Positions 6,747-15,650 of a stretch of DNA of 32,517 nt are shown here, in pieces; positions within the stretch are counted from its first letter, which is position 1, and each line of letters begins with the position of its first letter. The translations under genes and the position numbers were made by a program. The notes under the pieces were generated by a model, which was given only the letters and a program-made list of their open reading frames with translations, searched no databases and was not told the DNA's origin. The DNA lies in the IMG/VR virus record IMGVR_UViG_3300044954_000346, positions 1 to 32,517 of that record; one strand, written 5' to 3'. This stretch comes from a virus.

Positions 6747-8276
6747 TTAATCTATATTAACATTTATAATTTTATCCGGCGAAAAGGTTTGTCCGTTTAA
6801 AGTTTTTGTCCTAGACACCGTGGAGGTAATCGTTTTCGTTTTGCAATCATTTAATAAATATGATATTTCGTTGTATTCAATTTCTATTTTGTAAGTTAAT
6901 CCTTCGAAAACGTATTTTGGATTTGTTGTCCTATTTTTTTCAGCTTCAATCTCGGAGCAGAAAGAAAAATCTTCATCTAAATATTTTTTTATTTTGTCCA
7001 TTTTATCGGATACTATTTTAATGTATTTATTTAACGTCGCTAAAAATATATTTCTTTCGGGGTCTCCATATCCCGCGCTTCGAGCGGGATCGAATCTGGT
7101 TGTTTGAGCATGCTGACGATTATCAGGCATGTTCTTATGTCCATCGAGAATCATGAAATGATGGACTTTCGAATCGTCATTTGGGTCCACGATAAATAAA
7201 TGAGAAGAATATGTATATACACCGAAAGCTCGCTCGGCTAACTCGCCGAGATTCTTTGCGGAAAGATACCCTCTGCCATAAAATTTAAAGCTATTATTCC
7301 CTCCCGGGCTAAGTCTCGGAGTTGGAGATACGTTTACGCTATCAACAAATTCTTCACTTAAATTTCTAACCGCAGCTAAATGATAATCTCTCACGCTATC
7401 ATCGGAATCCGCTCTACAGTTTATCACTTCAGCATAGTGCTTAAGTTTGGCCATTAACCTATTAAGCTCTACTTTAAGAGGGGCAGTGTCATATAAATTT
7501 TTATTTATTAAAAAGTCAGAATCTAAATAATTCTCACTTGGAGAAATAACTGACGGTTTAGTCTCTTTTTTTACATCAAAAGCTCCCGCTGAAACTTGCG
7601 CGTCAAAAGCTGATTCGGCGCTAGCTTGTGAGGGACCGCATGTAGCTATATCTCTTTGTATTGTAAAATGCCCGTTTGCAATAGTACATAATGGGTTGGG
7701 AGTACTTTCGCAGGAGCCGATTTGCGTTATAGTCGGTGATATATATTGGCGACATATAGAATCGACGCCAACTATGGCACCGCTTATCAATAGATAGCCT
7801 TCAAACCATTTAGCCGTATTCGTCGAGGGGCCAGTGCAGGGAGTTAATAAATTACCATCTGAATCTTTTCCGCAATTGTTGTAAATTATGGGCGCCACAA
7901 TCCCATCATGGGGCCCTTCGGAACGAGGAGCGCCGATGTAAGGAGGAAATGAATTTGTTAACAATGGGTCATGAAGATCATCAATGTGAAGTTCTAGATC
8001 GCCTTCAGAATTTAAAAATAAATAGTGGTCTGTCTGTCCCGGACCTAAGCCTACGGACTTAAATTGTCCCGTCCAGTAATGATTCGCCGCAACTAAGCCA
8101 TAGTACCGATGATTAAATGGGCCCTGACCAGCATAATGTAAAACCAAATTCCTAGATTCATTAACCCCCGATGGGTAAGTATTATTACAAAACATTAAGG
8201 GAGATTCATCCCTCTTAATATTAGAATGAAGAGTATAACTTAAATTAAACTTTAAATTTTCCGGACAATATGACAT
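6747..8276 (-). CDS. Large virion-associated protein, unrecognised
   Basis: The product is 509 aa and I do not recognise it. The first ~230 residues are rich in aromatic residues, Gly and Cys (CNNTYPSG, NNCGKDSDG, CESTPNPLCTI), suggesting a disulfide- or metal-stabilised extracellular domain. The segment YWTGQFKSVGLGPGQTDHYL, followed by LNSEGDLELHIDDLHDP, could be a carbohydrate-binding-type beta fold. Residues ~270-400 are more helical and include FYGRGYLSAKNLGELAERAF. The last ~100 residues include a helix (KYIKIVSDKMDKIKKYLDE) and a beta end. It overlaps none of its neighbours but sits 1 nt after the 263-aa gene, in an uninterrupted run of tail-region genes. No signal peptide. A baseplate or adsorption role is inferred from position only. 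Confidence 0.65.
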   Translation of the reverse strand: MSYCPENLKFNLSYTLHSNIKRDESPLMFCNNTYPSGVNESRNLVLHYAGQGPFNHRYYGLVAANHYWTGQFKSVGLGPGQTDHYLFLNSEGDLELHIDDLHDPLLTNSFPPYIGAPRSEGPHDGIVAPIIYNNCGKDSDGNLLTPCTGPSTNTAKWFEGYLLISGAIVGVDSICRQYISPTITQIGSCESTPNPLCTIANGHFTIQRDIATCGPSQASAESAFDAQVSAGAFDVKKETKPSVISPSENYLDSDFLINKNLYDTAPLKVELNRLMAKLKHYAEVINCRADSDDSVRDYHLAAVRNLSEEFVDSVNVSPTPRLSPGGNNSFKFYGRGYLSAKNLGELAERAFGVYTYSSHLFIVDPNDDSKVHHFMILDGHKNMPDNRQHAQTTRFDPARSAGYGDPERNIFLATLNKYIKIVSDKMDKIKKYLDEDFSFCSEIEAEKNRTTNPKYVFEGLTYKIEIEYNEISYLLNDCKTKTITSTVSRTKTLNGQTFSPDKIINVNID

Positions 8277-8277
8277 A

Positions 8278-9069
8278 TTAAGGATTAGTTATATCAATTT
8301 TTCTCGACTCAACAATGTGAGTATTTGGTATTTGTAGTTGCTCCGCTTCCAGTCTATCTAATTCTTCTAAAATTAATTGATGAGTTATATTCGCGTCATT
8401 TGAATCGACACAAAGCTCATGACTGAATGTCTTTCTGAAAGATCCTTTAGTATTATAAATTGTGCAATTTCCTTCCACGACAGGGCAAGATAAAATGTTT
8501 TGATTAACGTCTGGGACTTGGACATTGGAAGTAAATCCGTTTCTTTGGTTATTAAATTCGACCTGAGCAAACGTTTCTATCATCGCTTTAATTTCCGGCG
8601 TCAAGATGGAGCTGTCATTAAGCCATTCTGGTTTGGAACTAAGCGGAAGTTCTGAATCGGTACAAGTTATTTTAATAGTTTTAATTTCAATGTCTTTACA
8701 GTATAGGTCATTTTTAATTTTGATTCTAAATTTAGGGCAATCATCTAATTGAGAAATACAAAGATTTGATCGATCAATTGATTGAGCCTTTGAAGTGGCA
8801 TAAACTAATTGCTGTTTTGGAGCCTCTCTTTCATTGAAGATAACCTGTACCGCTTCTCGATGCCAAATTGGTATGTTTGGATTATGACCTAATGACTGAA
8901 GATCTTTGAGTTCCTGCTTTATCTCGTCAATCCTCGTCACTAACTTTAATTCGCTCAGGCTAGCATAACTGCTATTAAGTCGAGTCAATTCTTCTTCTAA
9001 GCTAGCCTTGGTAGCCCTAATGAGATCAAGATTTTTCCAAAAATGAGGCCTGTCTGAATATGCTGGCAT
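8278..9069 (-). CDS. Unrecognised tail-region protein, 263 aa
   Basis: Residues ~10-60 form an amphipathic, probably coiled-coil segment (NLDLIRATKASLEEELTRLN, then IDEIKQELKDLQSL). A Cys-containing beta-rich middle follows (NLCISQLDDCPKFRIKIKND, CKDIEIKTIKITCTD), then a helical region and a C-terminal helix LILEELDRLEAEQLQIP. The Cys pattern resembles that of the downstream 509-aa protein, so the two may form one complex. No signal peptide or membrane segment. The 509-aa gene begins immediately after its stop, which suggests translational coupling. Confidence 0.65.
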   Translation of the reverse strand: MPAYSDRPHFWKNLDLIRATKASLEEELTRLNSSYASLSELKLVTRIDEIKQELKDLQSLGHNPNIPIWHREAVQVIFNEREAPKQQLVYATSKAQSIDRSNLCISQLDDCPKFRIKIKNDLYCKDIEIKTIKITCTDSELPLSSKPEWLNDSSILTPEIKAMIETFAQVEFNNQRNGFTSNVQVPDVNQNILSCPVVEGNCTIYNTKGSFRKTFSHELCVDSNDANITHQLILEELDRLEAEQLQIPNTHIVESRKIDITNP

Positions 9070-9071
9070 TT

Positions 9072-10088
9072 TTAAATTAAAATATTTATATTATTCAGAT
9101 CTGTTGTGCATTGAACCAAAAAGCCGGTTGGAGTAATATTCGTAGTAGTTACTTGGCTTGTTGTTAGATTCGTGACTTTCTTCACGCCGCTCAGATAATA
9201 ATAATTTTTAATTAATAACTGACCGTCATTGTCTATATTAGTACAAACGCAGTACATGTTTTTATTAACGCTATAATCAATAGTTAAAGAATGAGACTCC
9301 CTTCTTTGTGTCGAATCGCTGATTTGAAAATTATGTAAAAGCGGGGCCCCGTTTTTAATTAAATGTTTATCTGTGATTTGTTTTTGAGACTCTTTCGGAA
9401 GGGTTCCAAAGGCGGGTAAATCATGAAAATTCCTTTCTTTGACTTCTTTTAGTTGGGTCCCCGAGGTCCACACGCTAATATCATAAAGACTGGATAAGTT
9501 CGAATCTGTATTTTTGGGCACGGATATAACTACTCTCCCGCATTCTAAAGAACAGGCTCTTTGATATAGCTCTTCTATGGCATTGAAATTCTTAATAATA
9601 GACTTCAAGGAGGTCACTGAAGCAAACATCCTCCTGAATTCGCTTTCGAAAGTCCCCTTATCGAAAATGAACTCGTGGTTATCTATATCAAATATCTCTT
9701 TTTCAATCGATGAAGATAAAAAAATATTTACTCTGACTTTAGTGCTTGAAATTACTTGTGTTTTATTTAAAATGGACGAACAGAGGGAAGTGCTTTTTAT
9801 TAAAGATTCAGCATTCGGGCCTTCTATTTCTATGGCCAAATGGTCATTATTCTCTTTAAAGGAATTATTTGGCCCCGAATAACCTCTTACGTAATAGTAC
9901 TTAGATGTATCTTCGGCTTCTTTGGTGAAAAAAGAATTTCCTTTATAGCACCCATCTATATTCATCCTCTTTAAAATGTTAATGTAATTTTTATTTACAT
10001 TAAAATTAATATCAGATTTTATGAACAAGCCTTCTTCTTCAGAGAAAAAGACTTCGTCAAAAGATAAACTTCTTTCTTGTAGCGACAT
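9072..10088 (-). CDS. Unrecognised structural protein, 338 aa
   Basis: I do not recognise this protein. It is mixed alpha/beta, with an acidic N-terminus (SFDEVFFSEEEGLFIKSD) and a beta-rich C-terminus containing YSVNKNMYCVCTNIDNDGQ and many Thr/Asn residues. It has no signal peptide or membrane segment. It lies 4 nt downstream of the 166-aa gene and 2 nt upstream of the 263-aa gene, so it belongs to the same transcript. A tail or baseplate role is inferred from location between capsid and fibre genes. Confidence 0.62.
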   Translation of the reverse strand: MSLQERSLSFDEVFFSEEEGLFIKSDINFNVNKNYINILKRMNIDGCYKGNSFFTKEAEDTSKYYYVRGYSGPNNSFKENNDHLAIEIEGPNAESLIKSTSLCSSILNKTQVISSTKVRVNIFLSSSIEKEIFDIDNHEFIFDKGTFESEFRRMFASVTSLKSIIKNFNAIEELYQRACSLECGRVVISVPKNTDSNLSSLYDISVWTSGTQLKEVKERNFHDLPAFGTLPKESQKQITDKHLIKNGAPLLHNFQISDSTQRRESHSLTIDYSVNKNMYCVCTNIDNDGQLLIKNYYYLSGVKKVTNLTTSQVTTTNITPTGFLVQCTTDLNNINILI

Positions 10089-10092
10089 AAGA

Positions 10093-10593
10093 TTAATCGA
10101 ATGAATATCTAACGAAACTTTTTTTATTTTCGTCTTTGAATTTTTTAGTTACCAAGGTATAAAAGTAAGTAAATGAGTCTTCTATATATTCCGTTCCGTC
10201 TCCAACGGCCACCTTACTTTTTTCGGATACGTCAAAATAATTTTTTAAAATTGATTGATATTCATCATTGAATGTTCTGTAGACAAATTCAGAATATGTT
10301 TTAGAATTATGATAGCCAAAGGGGGGCTTTAATTTTATTGTAAGAAATTCTATTAAAGCTGTCTCGTTTGAAATATTCAAGTTCTTAAGATAAAGGCCAG
10401 TTTCTTGATCAAGTGTATATCCTAAACTGGTACTTTCGGATCTGGGCGACCAAACAAGAATTTCTTTGAGAATTTCAGGCACTATCCTATATCTCGGAAG
10501 TAAATCTCGCCCGATTACATTATACGAATTAGAATCAAATATAATTTTGCCGGTATATTTAAAATAAAGTCTTTTTCTTTTAGGGGCAATCAT
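10093..10593 (-). CDS. Unrecognised tail/neck protein, 166 aa
   Basis: The product is basic at its N-terminus (MIAPKRKRLYFKYTGKIIFD) and has several tyrosine-rich beta segments, ending KFKDENKKSFVRYSFD. The pattern of a short globular protein located a few genes after the major capsid protein fits head-tail connector or tail-completion proteins, but no family motif is visible. It sits 2 nt after the 416-aa gene and 4 nt before the 338-aa gene. Confidence 0.6.
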   Translation of the reverse strand: MIAPKRKRLYFKYTGKIIFDSNSYNVIGRDLLPRYRIVPEILKEILVWSPRSESTSLGYTLDQETGLYLKNLNISNETALIEFLTIKLKPPFGYHNSKTYSEFVYRTFNDEYQSILKNYFDVSEKSKVAVGDGTEYIEDSFTYFYTLVTKKFKDENKKSFVRYSFD

Positions 10594-10595
10594 AA

Positions 10596-11846
10596 TTAGA
10601 AATTGGTTTGTTTTTCAACGTGTTTAACATACTGCTTTAAAGCTCGTCCACTTTCAGTAACTCCCATTTTTATTAAAGTAGACTCCAACTTACGCAAAGC
10701 ATTTCCCTTCGCATGTTTTTCAGCTATTGTTTCAGCTGAAGATTGACTACTGGCACTTGAACGTCCAAATCCAATTATTTCTATATCTAGATTTTCGTAT
10801 CCAGTAGTGGGGACTACCTCAATTGATCCTTCGTATCCAATCGTAGTGCCATTATTAGACCAAGTTTCTATATAGAATGGAGTATAAGCTGGAATAATGC
10901 CGTCCCATTTGCCCGTAAAGATAGACGATCCAGTTAATCCAGTATAGAGAGAATAAAAGTTTGTCTCAACTATAGAACTTGGCGCGGTGGCGTTAATTAA
11001 ATTTCCGCTGGAATCCAGTTTCTGATACGTTGCTCCTCCAGAAAGGGTATATCCAGAAGGAAAAAAGTAATTTTTAGAAGACAAATAGTAATAAGGCGCA
11101 CGATCTAACATTTCCCCAACACCGGAGGCACCGCTAAAGGACGAGTATGAATCTTCTGTTTTAACGTGTCGAAAGGAGCCGGTAGTTTTATAATAAGCAA
11201 TTCCCGAAAGTTCTTCATGCGGAGAAACATATACTATTTTTTCTCTCCCCGCTATAAAGCCGCTTCTTATACCCCCAACGTAATTAAATTGTCCGGTTTT
11301 TATTATAATTAAATCATTTAAATCTTGGAAGGAGTTGGAGAATTTAAGTTTTACCGGCACCCTAAAGACTTTTGTCTGCATCCTATGAAACTGTCTCTCA
11401 GCGTAAATTTTATTATTTTTAATGAAATGGTGTATGAATATGGATCCAGAAGACAATACACTTCCGACTATTCTCCTGAGATTTTTCCCAAATAAACTCG
11501 TCTTAATCTTCTGGACGTGGGAGTATACCGTCTTTGGAAAACTATATGACAAAAATGCATTTTTAAGTTTAAAAAAATGACTCTTTATAGAGTTAAATGT
11601 CGTAATATTAGAGGAAAGATTTAAAAACGAAGCAGTATCTTTATTTACTTTTCGCTTGGCAAAAATGGAGGATCCCTTCGCAAAAAACTCTAAATTATCT
11701 GTCGAATCAACAAATCCTCTAGATTCTATAGTGCCGTCTTTTTTTATTTTAATTGGTATTCCGCCGTCGACTCCAAGCCTTAACACGTCCCGCTCTTGAG
11801 CTTGATTTGTTTCTGGGGTTAAATTTCTTGTAAAATCGTGAGCCAT
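10596..11846 (-). CDS. Structural protein of the tail region, 416 aa
   Basis: The N-terminus (MAHDFTRNLTPETNQAQERD, then IPIKIKKDGTIESRGFVDS) looks like a virion protein without leader. The middle is unusually basic, with Phe/His-rich helices (SIFIHHFIKNNKIYAERQFH). Residues ~190-350 are beta-rich with many SG/TG turns (YYKTTGSFRHVKTEDSYSSF), as in tail tube or fibre-related proteins. The end (~365-416) is a helical, Ala/Lys-rich segment. The gene is the first after the capsid terminator, so it probably has its own promoter. An AT-rich TTTAAATATAATAG lies upstream of ATG 11846, together with a GTGTAA motif. The family is not recognised. Confidence 0.65.
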   Translation of the reverse strand: MAHDFTRNLTPETNQAQERDVLRLGVDGGIPIKIKKDGTIESRGFVDSTDNLEFFAKGSSIFAKRKVNKDTASFLNLSSNITTFNSIKSHFFKLKNAFLSYSFPKTVYSHVQKIKTSLFGKNLRRIVGSVLSSGSIFIHHFIKNNKIYAERQFHRMQTKVFRVPVKLKFSNSFQDLNDLIIIKTGQFNYVGGIRSGFIAGREKIVYVSPHEELSGIAYYKTTGSFRHVKTEDSYSSFSGASGVGEMLDRAPYYYLSSKNYFFPSGYTLSGGATYQKLDSSGNLINATAPSSIVETNFYSLYTGLTGSSIFTGKWDGIIPAYTPFYIETWSNNGTTIGYEGSIEVVPTTGYENLDIEIIGFGRSSASSQSSAETIAEKHAKGNALRKLESTLIKMGVTESGRALKQYVKHVEKQTNF

Positions 11847-11878
11847 AATATTCTATTATATTTAAATCTCACTGCAAT

Positions 11879-11884
11879 TTACAC
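11879..11884 (-). promoter_or_regulatory. GTGTAA junction motif, site 4
   Basis: It lies between the capsid terminator and the 416-aa gene, 32 nt before that gene's ATG. The spacer contains AAATATAAT, which could be a -10 element. This makes it the best-placed copy for a promoter role. Confidence 0.45.
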
Positions 11885-11894
11885 TCAAAGTAAC

Positions 11895-11934
11895 AAAAAA
11901 AAAAAAAAAATCCCCCTCAGATTTCTCTGAGAGG
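11895..11934 (-). terminator. Strong rho-independent terminator after major capsid gene
   Basis: On the minus strand, CCCTCTCAGA-GAAA-TCTGAGGGGG forms a 10-bp stem (one G-T pair) with a GNRA loop, followed by an uninterrupted ~16-T tract. It lies 23 nt after the capsid stop. Confidence 0.95.
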
Positions 11935-11956
11935 GAAATTTGATACTGATATTTGA

Positions 11957-13063
11957 TTAGACCGCGATACCGACTGCGGCGCGAGCGTCTAAGCAAACAC
12001 GGCCTTCTTCAACGAATCCGTAGAAGCCAGTCTTCTCAGCGCGAGAAGCGAACTGGTCGTCGGGGAGAACGATGAACTGGCCACCGCTTTCGGACTGACG
12101 AGCAACCGGGCGGATGAAGGCTTCACGTCCGAGGTCAACGCCGACAACGATCTCGTCGGCAGCTGAATCGAAGGTGCCAGCTCCACCACCGTTGGGGATG
12201 CTGTTTCCGGCAGCGAATTCACCGAAGAGAGTGTTGTACTTCTTGCTCACTCCGAGCTCGACTAATTCGTGAACGGTTACGCCGTAGATCTCGCTGGCGC
12301 CAGCCGAGCGGAAGATGTCTTCTCTAACATTGTTAGGAAGAGCAACTGGGCCAGTCGACTTGTTGCCTACGGTGTTTACGGGGTTATAAGCGAAACCTCT
12401 GATATCCTGCATGATTTCGGGGCTGACGAAGAGGTCAGTTAATCCCTTGCTGTCGAAACCAGCGGGCGTACCAGCGGCGAAAGAGGTGTTAATTCTCTTA
12501 ATGCGGGTCATTAGCTTGTTGAGGTCGCCAACGTTGAAAGAGCTAGCGGTATCAGAGCCAACTACGTGCTTACTGCCACCAGTAGAAGCTTCAGCGAGAG
12601 CCTTGAGAAGTACGGCCCAAGCATTACGCTCCTGCTTCACGAGGACTTCCTGAGCCATGCGCTCAAGAGCCTTGCTAACTACGTCCAAACGGGCGCGGCG
12701 AGCATATCTCTTGAGGAAGCTTACGGCGCTGTCCAAGCGATAGGTAGCAATCTTCATCTCCTGAGCTCCAGAAACTTCGCTGGTGGGAAGGCCACCGGCT
12801 ACGTTCTGAGCCCAAACAGCGACGTGATTAGCATCCGTGCCATAATAGAGGTCTAGCGGGATGCTCGGATTATCATCTTCGTCGAACTCGTTGTCGACGT
12901 AGATCATCGGGGCGGTACCAGCCTGACTTAGCACCTTCTGCACGACAGGACCAATGAAGGCGGCAAAAGCTTCAGCAGCTTCGCGAGCGACGGTTTGATC
13001 TTTGGAAGCGAGAGCCTTAATTAGTTCTACTTGCTCCGGGCTATTTTTGAGTTTTAATTTCAT
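11957..13063 (-). CDS. Major capsid protein (HK97-fold, inferred)
   Basis: The product is 368 aa. It begins with a short helical arm (KALASKDQTVAREAAEAFAAF) and then has features typical of phage capsid subunits: PSIPLDLYYG, a conserved-looking helix region VSFLKRYARRARLDVVSKAL, a stretch of LMTRIKRINTSFAAG, and LFVSPEIMQDIRGFAYNPVN, like the SPEIMxxIR of other capsid proteins. The Shine-Dalgarno AAGGAGAAA is the strongest in the window, and GC content and codon choice are visibly richer than in neighbours, as expected for the most abundant product. The order protease, decoration, capsid and the strong terminator directly after it support the call. HK97 fold is inferred from this context. Confidence 0.88.
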   Translation of the reverse strand: MKLKLKNSPEQVELIKALASKDQTVAREAAEAFAAFIGPVVQKVLSQAGTAPMIYVDNEFDEDDNPSIPLDLYYGTDANHVAVWAQNVAGGLPTSEVSGAQEMKIATYRLDSAVSFLKRYARRARLDVVSKALERMAQEVLVKQERNAWAVLLKALAEASTGGSKHVVGSDTASSFNVGDLNKLMTRIKRINTSFAAGTPAGFDSKGLTDLFVSPEIMQDIRGFAYNPVNTVGNKSTGPVALPNNVREDIFRSAGASEIYGVTVHELVELGVSKKYNTLFGEFAAGNSIPNGGGAGTFDSAADEIVVGVDLGREAFIRPVARQSESGGQFIVLPDDQFASRAEKTGFYGFVEEGRVCLDARAAVGIAV

Positions 13064-13095
13064 GATAAATTTCTCCTTAATTATTGATTTTTAAA

Positions 13096-13638
13096 TTAGA
13101 TCTCAATCTTGAGAAGGATGTGGTCGTTGGAGTCCTTAGAACCAAGGGTTCTGCCGACCGTTTTCTTGCCAGCAGCGAGAGCGGTGAGCTCGCCGTTGTC
13201 ACCGGCGTAAACAATGGTGCCAGCAGGAGGATTCTCAGCAGCAAGACTGGCGCCGCTATAAAGAACAATGCCTCTAGTTAAAATCGGTACAACCTGACCG
13301 CTTACAACGACGCCCATTTCGGCGGCTTTGCGAGGGTTGAAAACTAGCTTCTCGCCGTTTTCGTCGGTTTCCTTGACATCCATGAGTAGCATACCTATGG
13401 GAACGTCGCCCGAGTTAGCGAGGCTGACCTTCGCGGCGGTAGCATAACGTTGAGAGACGGTGTTGGAGAAAGGGGAGCCTACTGATCCACCCATTGCGAG
13501 TGTCTCATCGGAGCTTCTCCAACCGCTTGCGGTTGCGAGTTTAACGATAGCGCCTTTATTAGCCGAAGCTCCATTGAAGGAGAAAAGGTTAATTACGTCG
13601 CTTTCGCTATACTGTCTTAGTGGTTTGATTGTAGCCAT
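13096..13638 (-). CDS. Head decoration-like protein
   Basis: The product is 180 aa and lies between protease/scaffold and capsid genes, the usual place for lambda-D or DUF2190-like decoration proteins. The C-terminal half has the expected small beta-barrel pattern (VVVSGQVVPILTRGIVLYSG, PAGTIVYAGDNGELTALAAG, then VGRTLGSKD and HILLKIEI). A Shine-Dalgarno AAGGAT lies before ATG 13638. Codon use is capsid-like, so expression should be high. The alternative is a minor capsid or fibre-anchoring protein. Confidence 0.72.
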   Translation of the reverse strand: MATIKPLRQYSESDVINLFSFNGASANKGAIVKLATASGWRSSDETLAMGGSVGSPFSNTVSQRYATAAKVSLANSGDVPIGMLLMDVKETDENGEKLVFNPRKAAEMGVVVSGQVVPILTRGIVLYSGASLAAENPPAGTIVYAGDNGELTALAAGKKTVGRTLGSKDSNDHILLKIEI

Positions 13639-13661
13639 AATTATTTATCCTTAGATTTATA

Positions 13662-14258
13662 TTAGTGTTTGATTTCGAATTGTTCTAAACTAAATGCTTT
13701 TTTGTATTTATCGAAGAGAGAAGCCTCTGAAGCAGAAGTGGTAGCTACTACCGGTTCGGGCTTAATTTCGGCCTTCTCCAATACTTCTTCCACAATAGTT
13801 TCAGATGCTTTTACTTCGGCTGCGACTTCCGCCTTCTCTTTAGAGGCCTTAGCCGCTTTCTTTTTGCTTTTCATAAGAACAGACATTTTCTTACGATAAG
13901 CAGAAAAAATTTCTTCGCTCATCTCTTTGATATCCGAAGCGATGATGGCGCGATCTTCGTCATCCAAATCGTATTCGTTATCGAATGAAGCCATGCGAGT
14001 ATTGAAGGTCTCCTCGATTTCCTTGGCGACTTTAACAGCTTCTAATTCTGCAAGGGTCTTCTGGATTCTCTCGATTTCAGCCCTGAGTTGGGCTTGGGCC
14101 TCCAAAGCAGAACTAAGAGCCTGCTCCTTCTCCTGCTTTTCAGCAGAGAAATGCTCCGAGGCCTTCTTCAATTCTTCTGCGATAAATTCGGTAACAGCAG
14201 AAGCGGAGAGCTCCTTCATGCTCTCGTCATTAATATCTTCAATCTTGCTGATTTTCAT
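13662..14258 (-). CDS. Possible internal-start scaffolding protein (nested)
   Basis: ATG 14258 (MKISKIEDINDES) begins exactly where the protease part ends and the coiled-coil part starts, giving a 198-aa scaffold. The codons just before it (VNKNTINNI) are AT-rich and linker-like, and the DNA reads ATGTAAATAAAAATACGATTAATAATATT before the ATG. No Shine-Dalgarno is seen. Separate translation of scaffold from the same gene is known for lambda C/Nu3 and similar phages; here it is inferred only. Confidence 0.4.
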   Translation of the reverse strand: MKISKIEDINDESMKELSASAVTEFIAEELKKASEHFSAEKQEKEQALSSALEAQAQLRAEIERIQKTLAELEAVKVAKEIEETFNTRMASFDNEYDLDDEDRAIIASDIKEMSEEIFSAYRKKMSVLMKSKKKAAKASKEKAEVAAEVKASETIVEEVLEKAEIKPEPVVATTSASEASLFDKYKKAFSLEQFEIKH

Positions 14259-15095
14259 AATATTATTAATCGTATTTTTATTTACATTATTCTCTTCTAA
14301 ATGGGAAAGATTTTCTACAATTTTTAAAGAAATAACTTCCTCAGCCTTTACTGATTCTACTGCTTTAACTGCGACCCCCTTGACATCGGCAGCCGGATTC
14401 TCGGTCAAACCGATACCCAAAGGCACAACATCAGCTACAACTTTTCTGTAAATAGAGCGTCCGTCTTTCAATTTTCCAGTGCCGCCAAAGGCTCTTAGAT
14501 GATCACTTAATTCACTAATCATTCCGCTATCACAGATGATTTCGGCGTCTTCTAGATTTTTGCTATCGCCATTAATGGCCGCCAAAACGTAGTCGCTAAA
14601 ACCTAATTCCCAGCTAGCTGAAATCTTCTGATAGTTTTCGCTAGTCGGATCATTTGAATCTTCTATTAGTTGGGTAAGTTTATTATTTACAACCTTCCAA
14701 ACCACTCCGCCTAGAGTGATATTAAATGGCCCCTTCATCTCTTTTACCTGATCTTCCGTAAGAGGAAGATCTGAGCCAAACTCGCTAAAGCTTGCCGAAA
14801 GTATTACTCCGACCACTCTTTCTCTATTATGCTCTACGTTAATTGGTTTATTAATGAAATTTTTATATACCCCCGAAGCGGTGGTGGCATCAATTACGTC
14901 GCCGTTCTTATTGACGCGATTAACTACGCAAGCATTAAAAGCAATAGGGAGTAGATCTATATTCTTGGAAATATCAATGTTGGGTACAAAATTACCAACA
15001 TCAATTAAACTTGCTAATGCCAAATATTTATCTTTTTCTTCTGAGACTAACGGCTTAACTACAGAACTAAAAATAGATGTATACTTTGGATTCAT
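13662..15095 (-). CDS. Prohead protease fused to scaffold-like domain
   Basis: The product is 477 aa. The N-terminal half (~40-240) carries the protease signature. INKPINVEHNRERVVGVIL puts the catalytic His at H89, as in the nveHd..vvGv pattern of phage prohead proteases. NYQKISASWELGFSDYVLA places the candidate nucleophile Ser at S159 or S161. Residues ~280-400 are a long Glu/Lys/Ala coiled coil (EKQEKEQALSSALEAQAQLR), followed by a Lys/Ala-rich tail and a short hydrophobic end, typical of scaffolding proteins. The fusion would let the protease remove scaffold during head maturation. An internal ATG at 14258 could make scaffold alone, as in lambda C/Nu3. Confidence 0.85.
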   Translation of the reverse strand: MNPKYTSIFSSVVKPLVSEEKDKYLALASLIDVGNFVPNIDISKNIDLLPIAFNACVVNRVNKNGDVIDATTASGVYKNFINKPINVEHNRERVVGVILSASFSEFGSDLPLTEDQVKEMKGPFNITLGGVVWKVVNNKLTQLIEDSNDPTSENYQKISASWELGFSDYVLAAINGDSKNLEDAEIICDSGMISELSDHLRAFGGTGKLKDGRSIYRKVVADVVPLGIGLTENPAADVKGVAVKAVESVKAEEVISLKIVENLSHLEENNVNKNTINNIMKISKIEDINDESMKELSASAVTEFIAEELKKASEHFSAEKQEKEQALSSALEAQAQLRAEIERIQKTLAELEAVKVAKEIEETFNTRMASFDNEYDLDDEDRAIIASDIKEMSEEIFSAYRKKMSVLMKSKKKAAKASKEKAEVAAEVKASETIVEEVLEKAEIKPEPVVATTSASEASLFDKYKKAFSLEQFEIKH

Positions 15096-15107
15096 GCTAT
15101 ATATGAA

Positions 15108-15113
15108 TTACAC
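15108..15113 (-). promoter_or_regulatory. GTGTAA junction motif, site 5
   Basis: It forms the last codon and stop (GTG TAA) of the 162-aa gene and ends 12 nt before the protease ATG; the spacer is TTCATATATAGC. Confidence 0.4.
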
Positions 15114-15596
15114 TTCAAAAGAAAATCTTGCAGGATTTTCATTTAAATAAAGCTCTTCTACGTCTTTGAAGTCATAATCGAGTTTGAATTTCTCGATGTC
15201 AATCAATGCTTGAGCAAAGTCTTCTTCAGACGGAGTCCAGTTTTCCGTTACATCGATTTCGAATTTAGACAAAGAAATACCGCCCTTCTTTTTATTGAAA
15301 GTGTCTTTGAAAGTATTGCTTGAAATCAAGCGGAGGAACATATTAACTCTAGCCATCGCCCATTGACCAGAAGTCTTATCGCCCCCCTCTTTAAAAGAGG
15401 CCCCTTTGACATAAACTTTTTTAAGCTGGGAGAGGGAGATTTTTTTGGAAGAATTAGAGTTATACTCTTTTGTCTTATGGGAGAGGGCCTCTACTACCTT
15501 TATAGAAAACTCAACACAAGTTTGTATCTGCTTCTCTAAATCGGAATTGGGATTTACTTTTTTGCAAATATCTACGTTGATTTCCCCGTGTTCCAT
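15108..15596 (-). CDS. Unrecognised head-region protein, 162 aa
   Basis: The product starts MEHGEINVDICKKVNPNSD and is mostly helical with basic stretches (SKKISLSQLKKVYVKGASFK), then WAMARVNMFLRLISS and an acidic C-terminus (WTPSEEDFAQALIDIEKFKL). No signal peptide, membrane segment or known motif is visible. It is the first gene after the terminator at 15654 and lies 12 nt before the protease gene. Upstream of ATG 15596 the minus strand reads TAGTGTATTTACTCATATAATTAGA, a near-match (GTGTAT) of the junction motif plus a TATAAT-like box, so a promoter here is plausible. A head-assembly role is inferred from its neighbours. Confidence 0.65.
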   Translation of the reverse strand: MEHGEINVDICKKVNPNSDLEKQIQTCVEFSIKVVEALSHKTKEYNSNSSKKISLSQLKKVYVKGASFKEGGDKTSGQWAMARVNMFLRLISSNTFKDTFNKKKGGISLSKFEIDVTENWTPSEEDFAQALIDIEKFKLDYDFKDVEELYLNENPARFSFEV

Positions 15597-15650
15597 ATTC
15601 TAATTATATGAGTAAATACACTAATTATAAAAAATCTAATTATTAAAATG

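Noticed and set aside
12411-12856. Plus-strand frames opposite the capsid gene
   Set aside because: They arise from the GC-rich, codon-biased capsid sequence and have no independent signals.
13927-14451. Plus-strand 174-codon frame opposite the protease/scaffold gene
   Set aside because: It is a Ser/Ala-rich shadow of the coiled-coil coding region.
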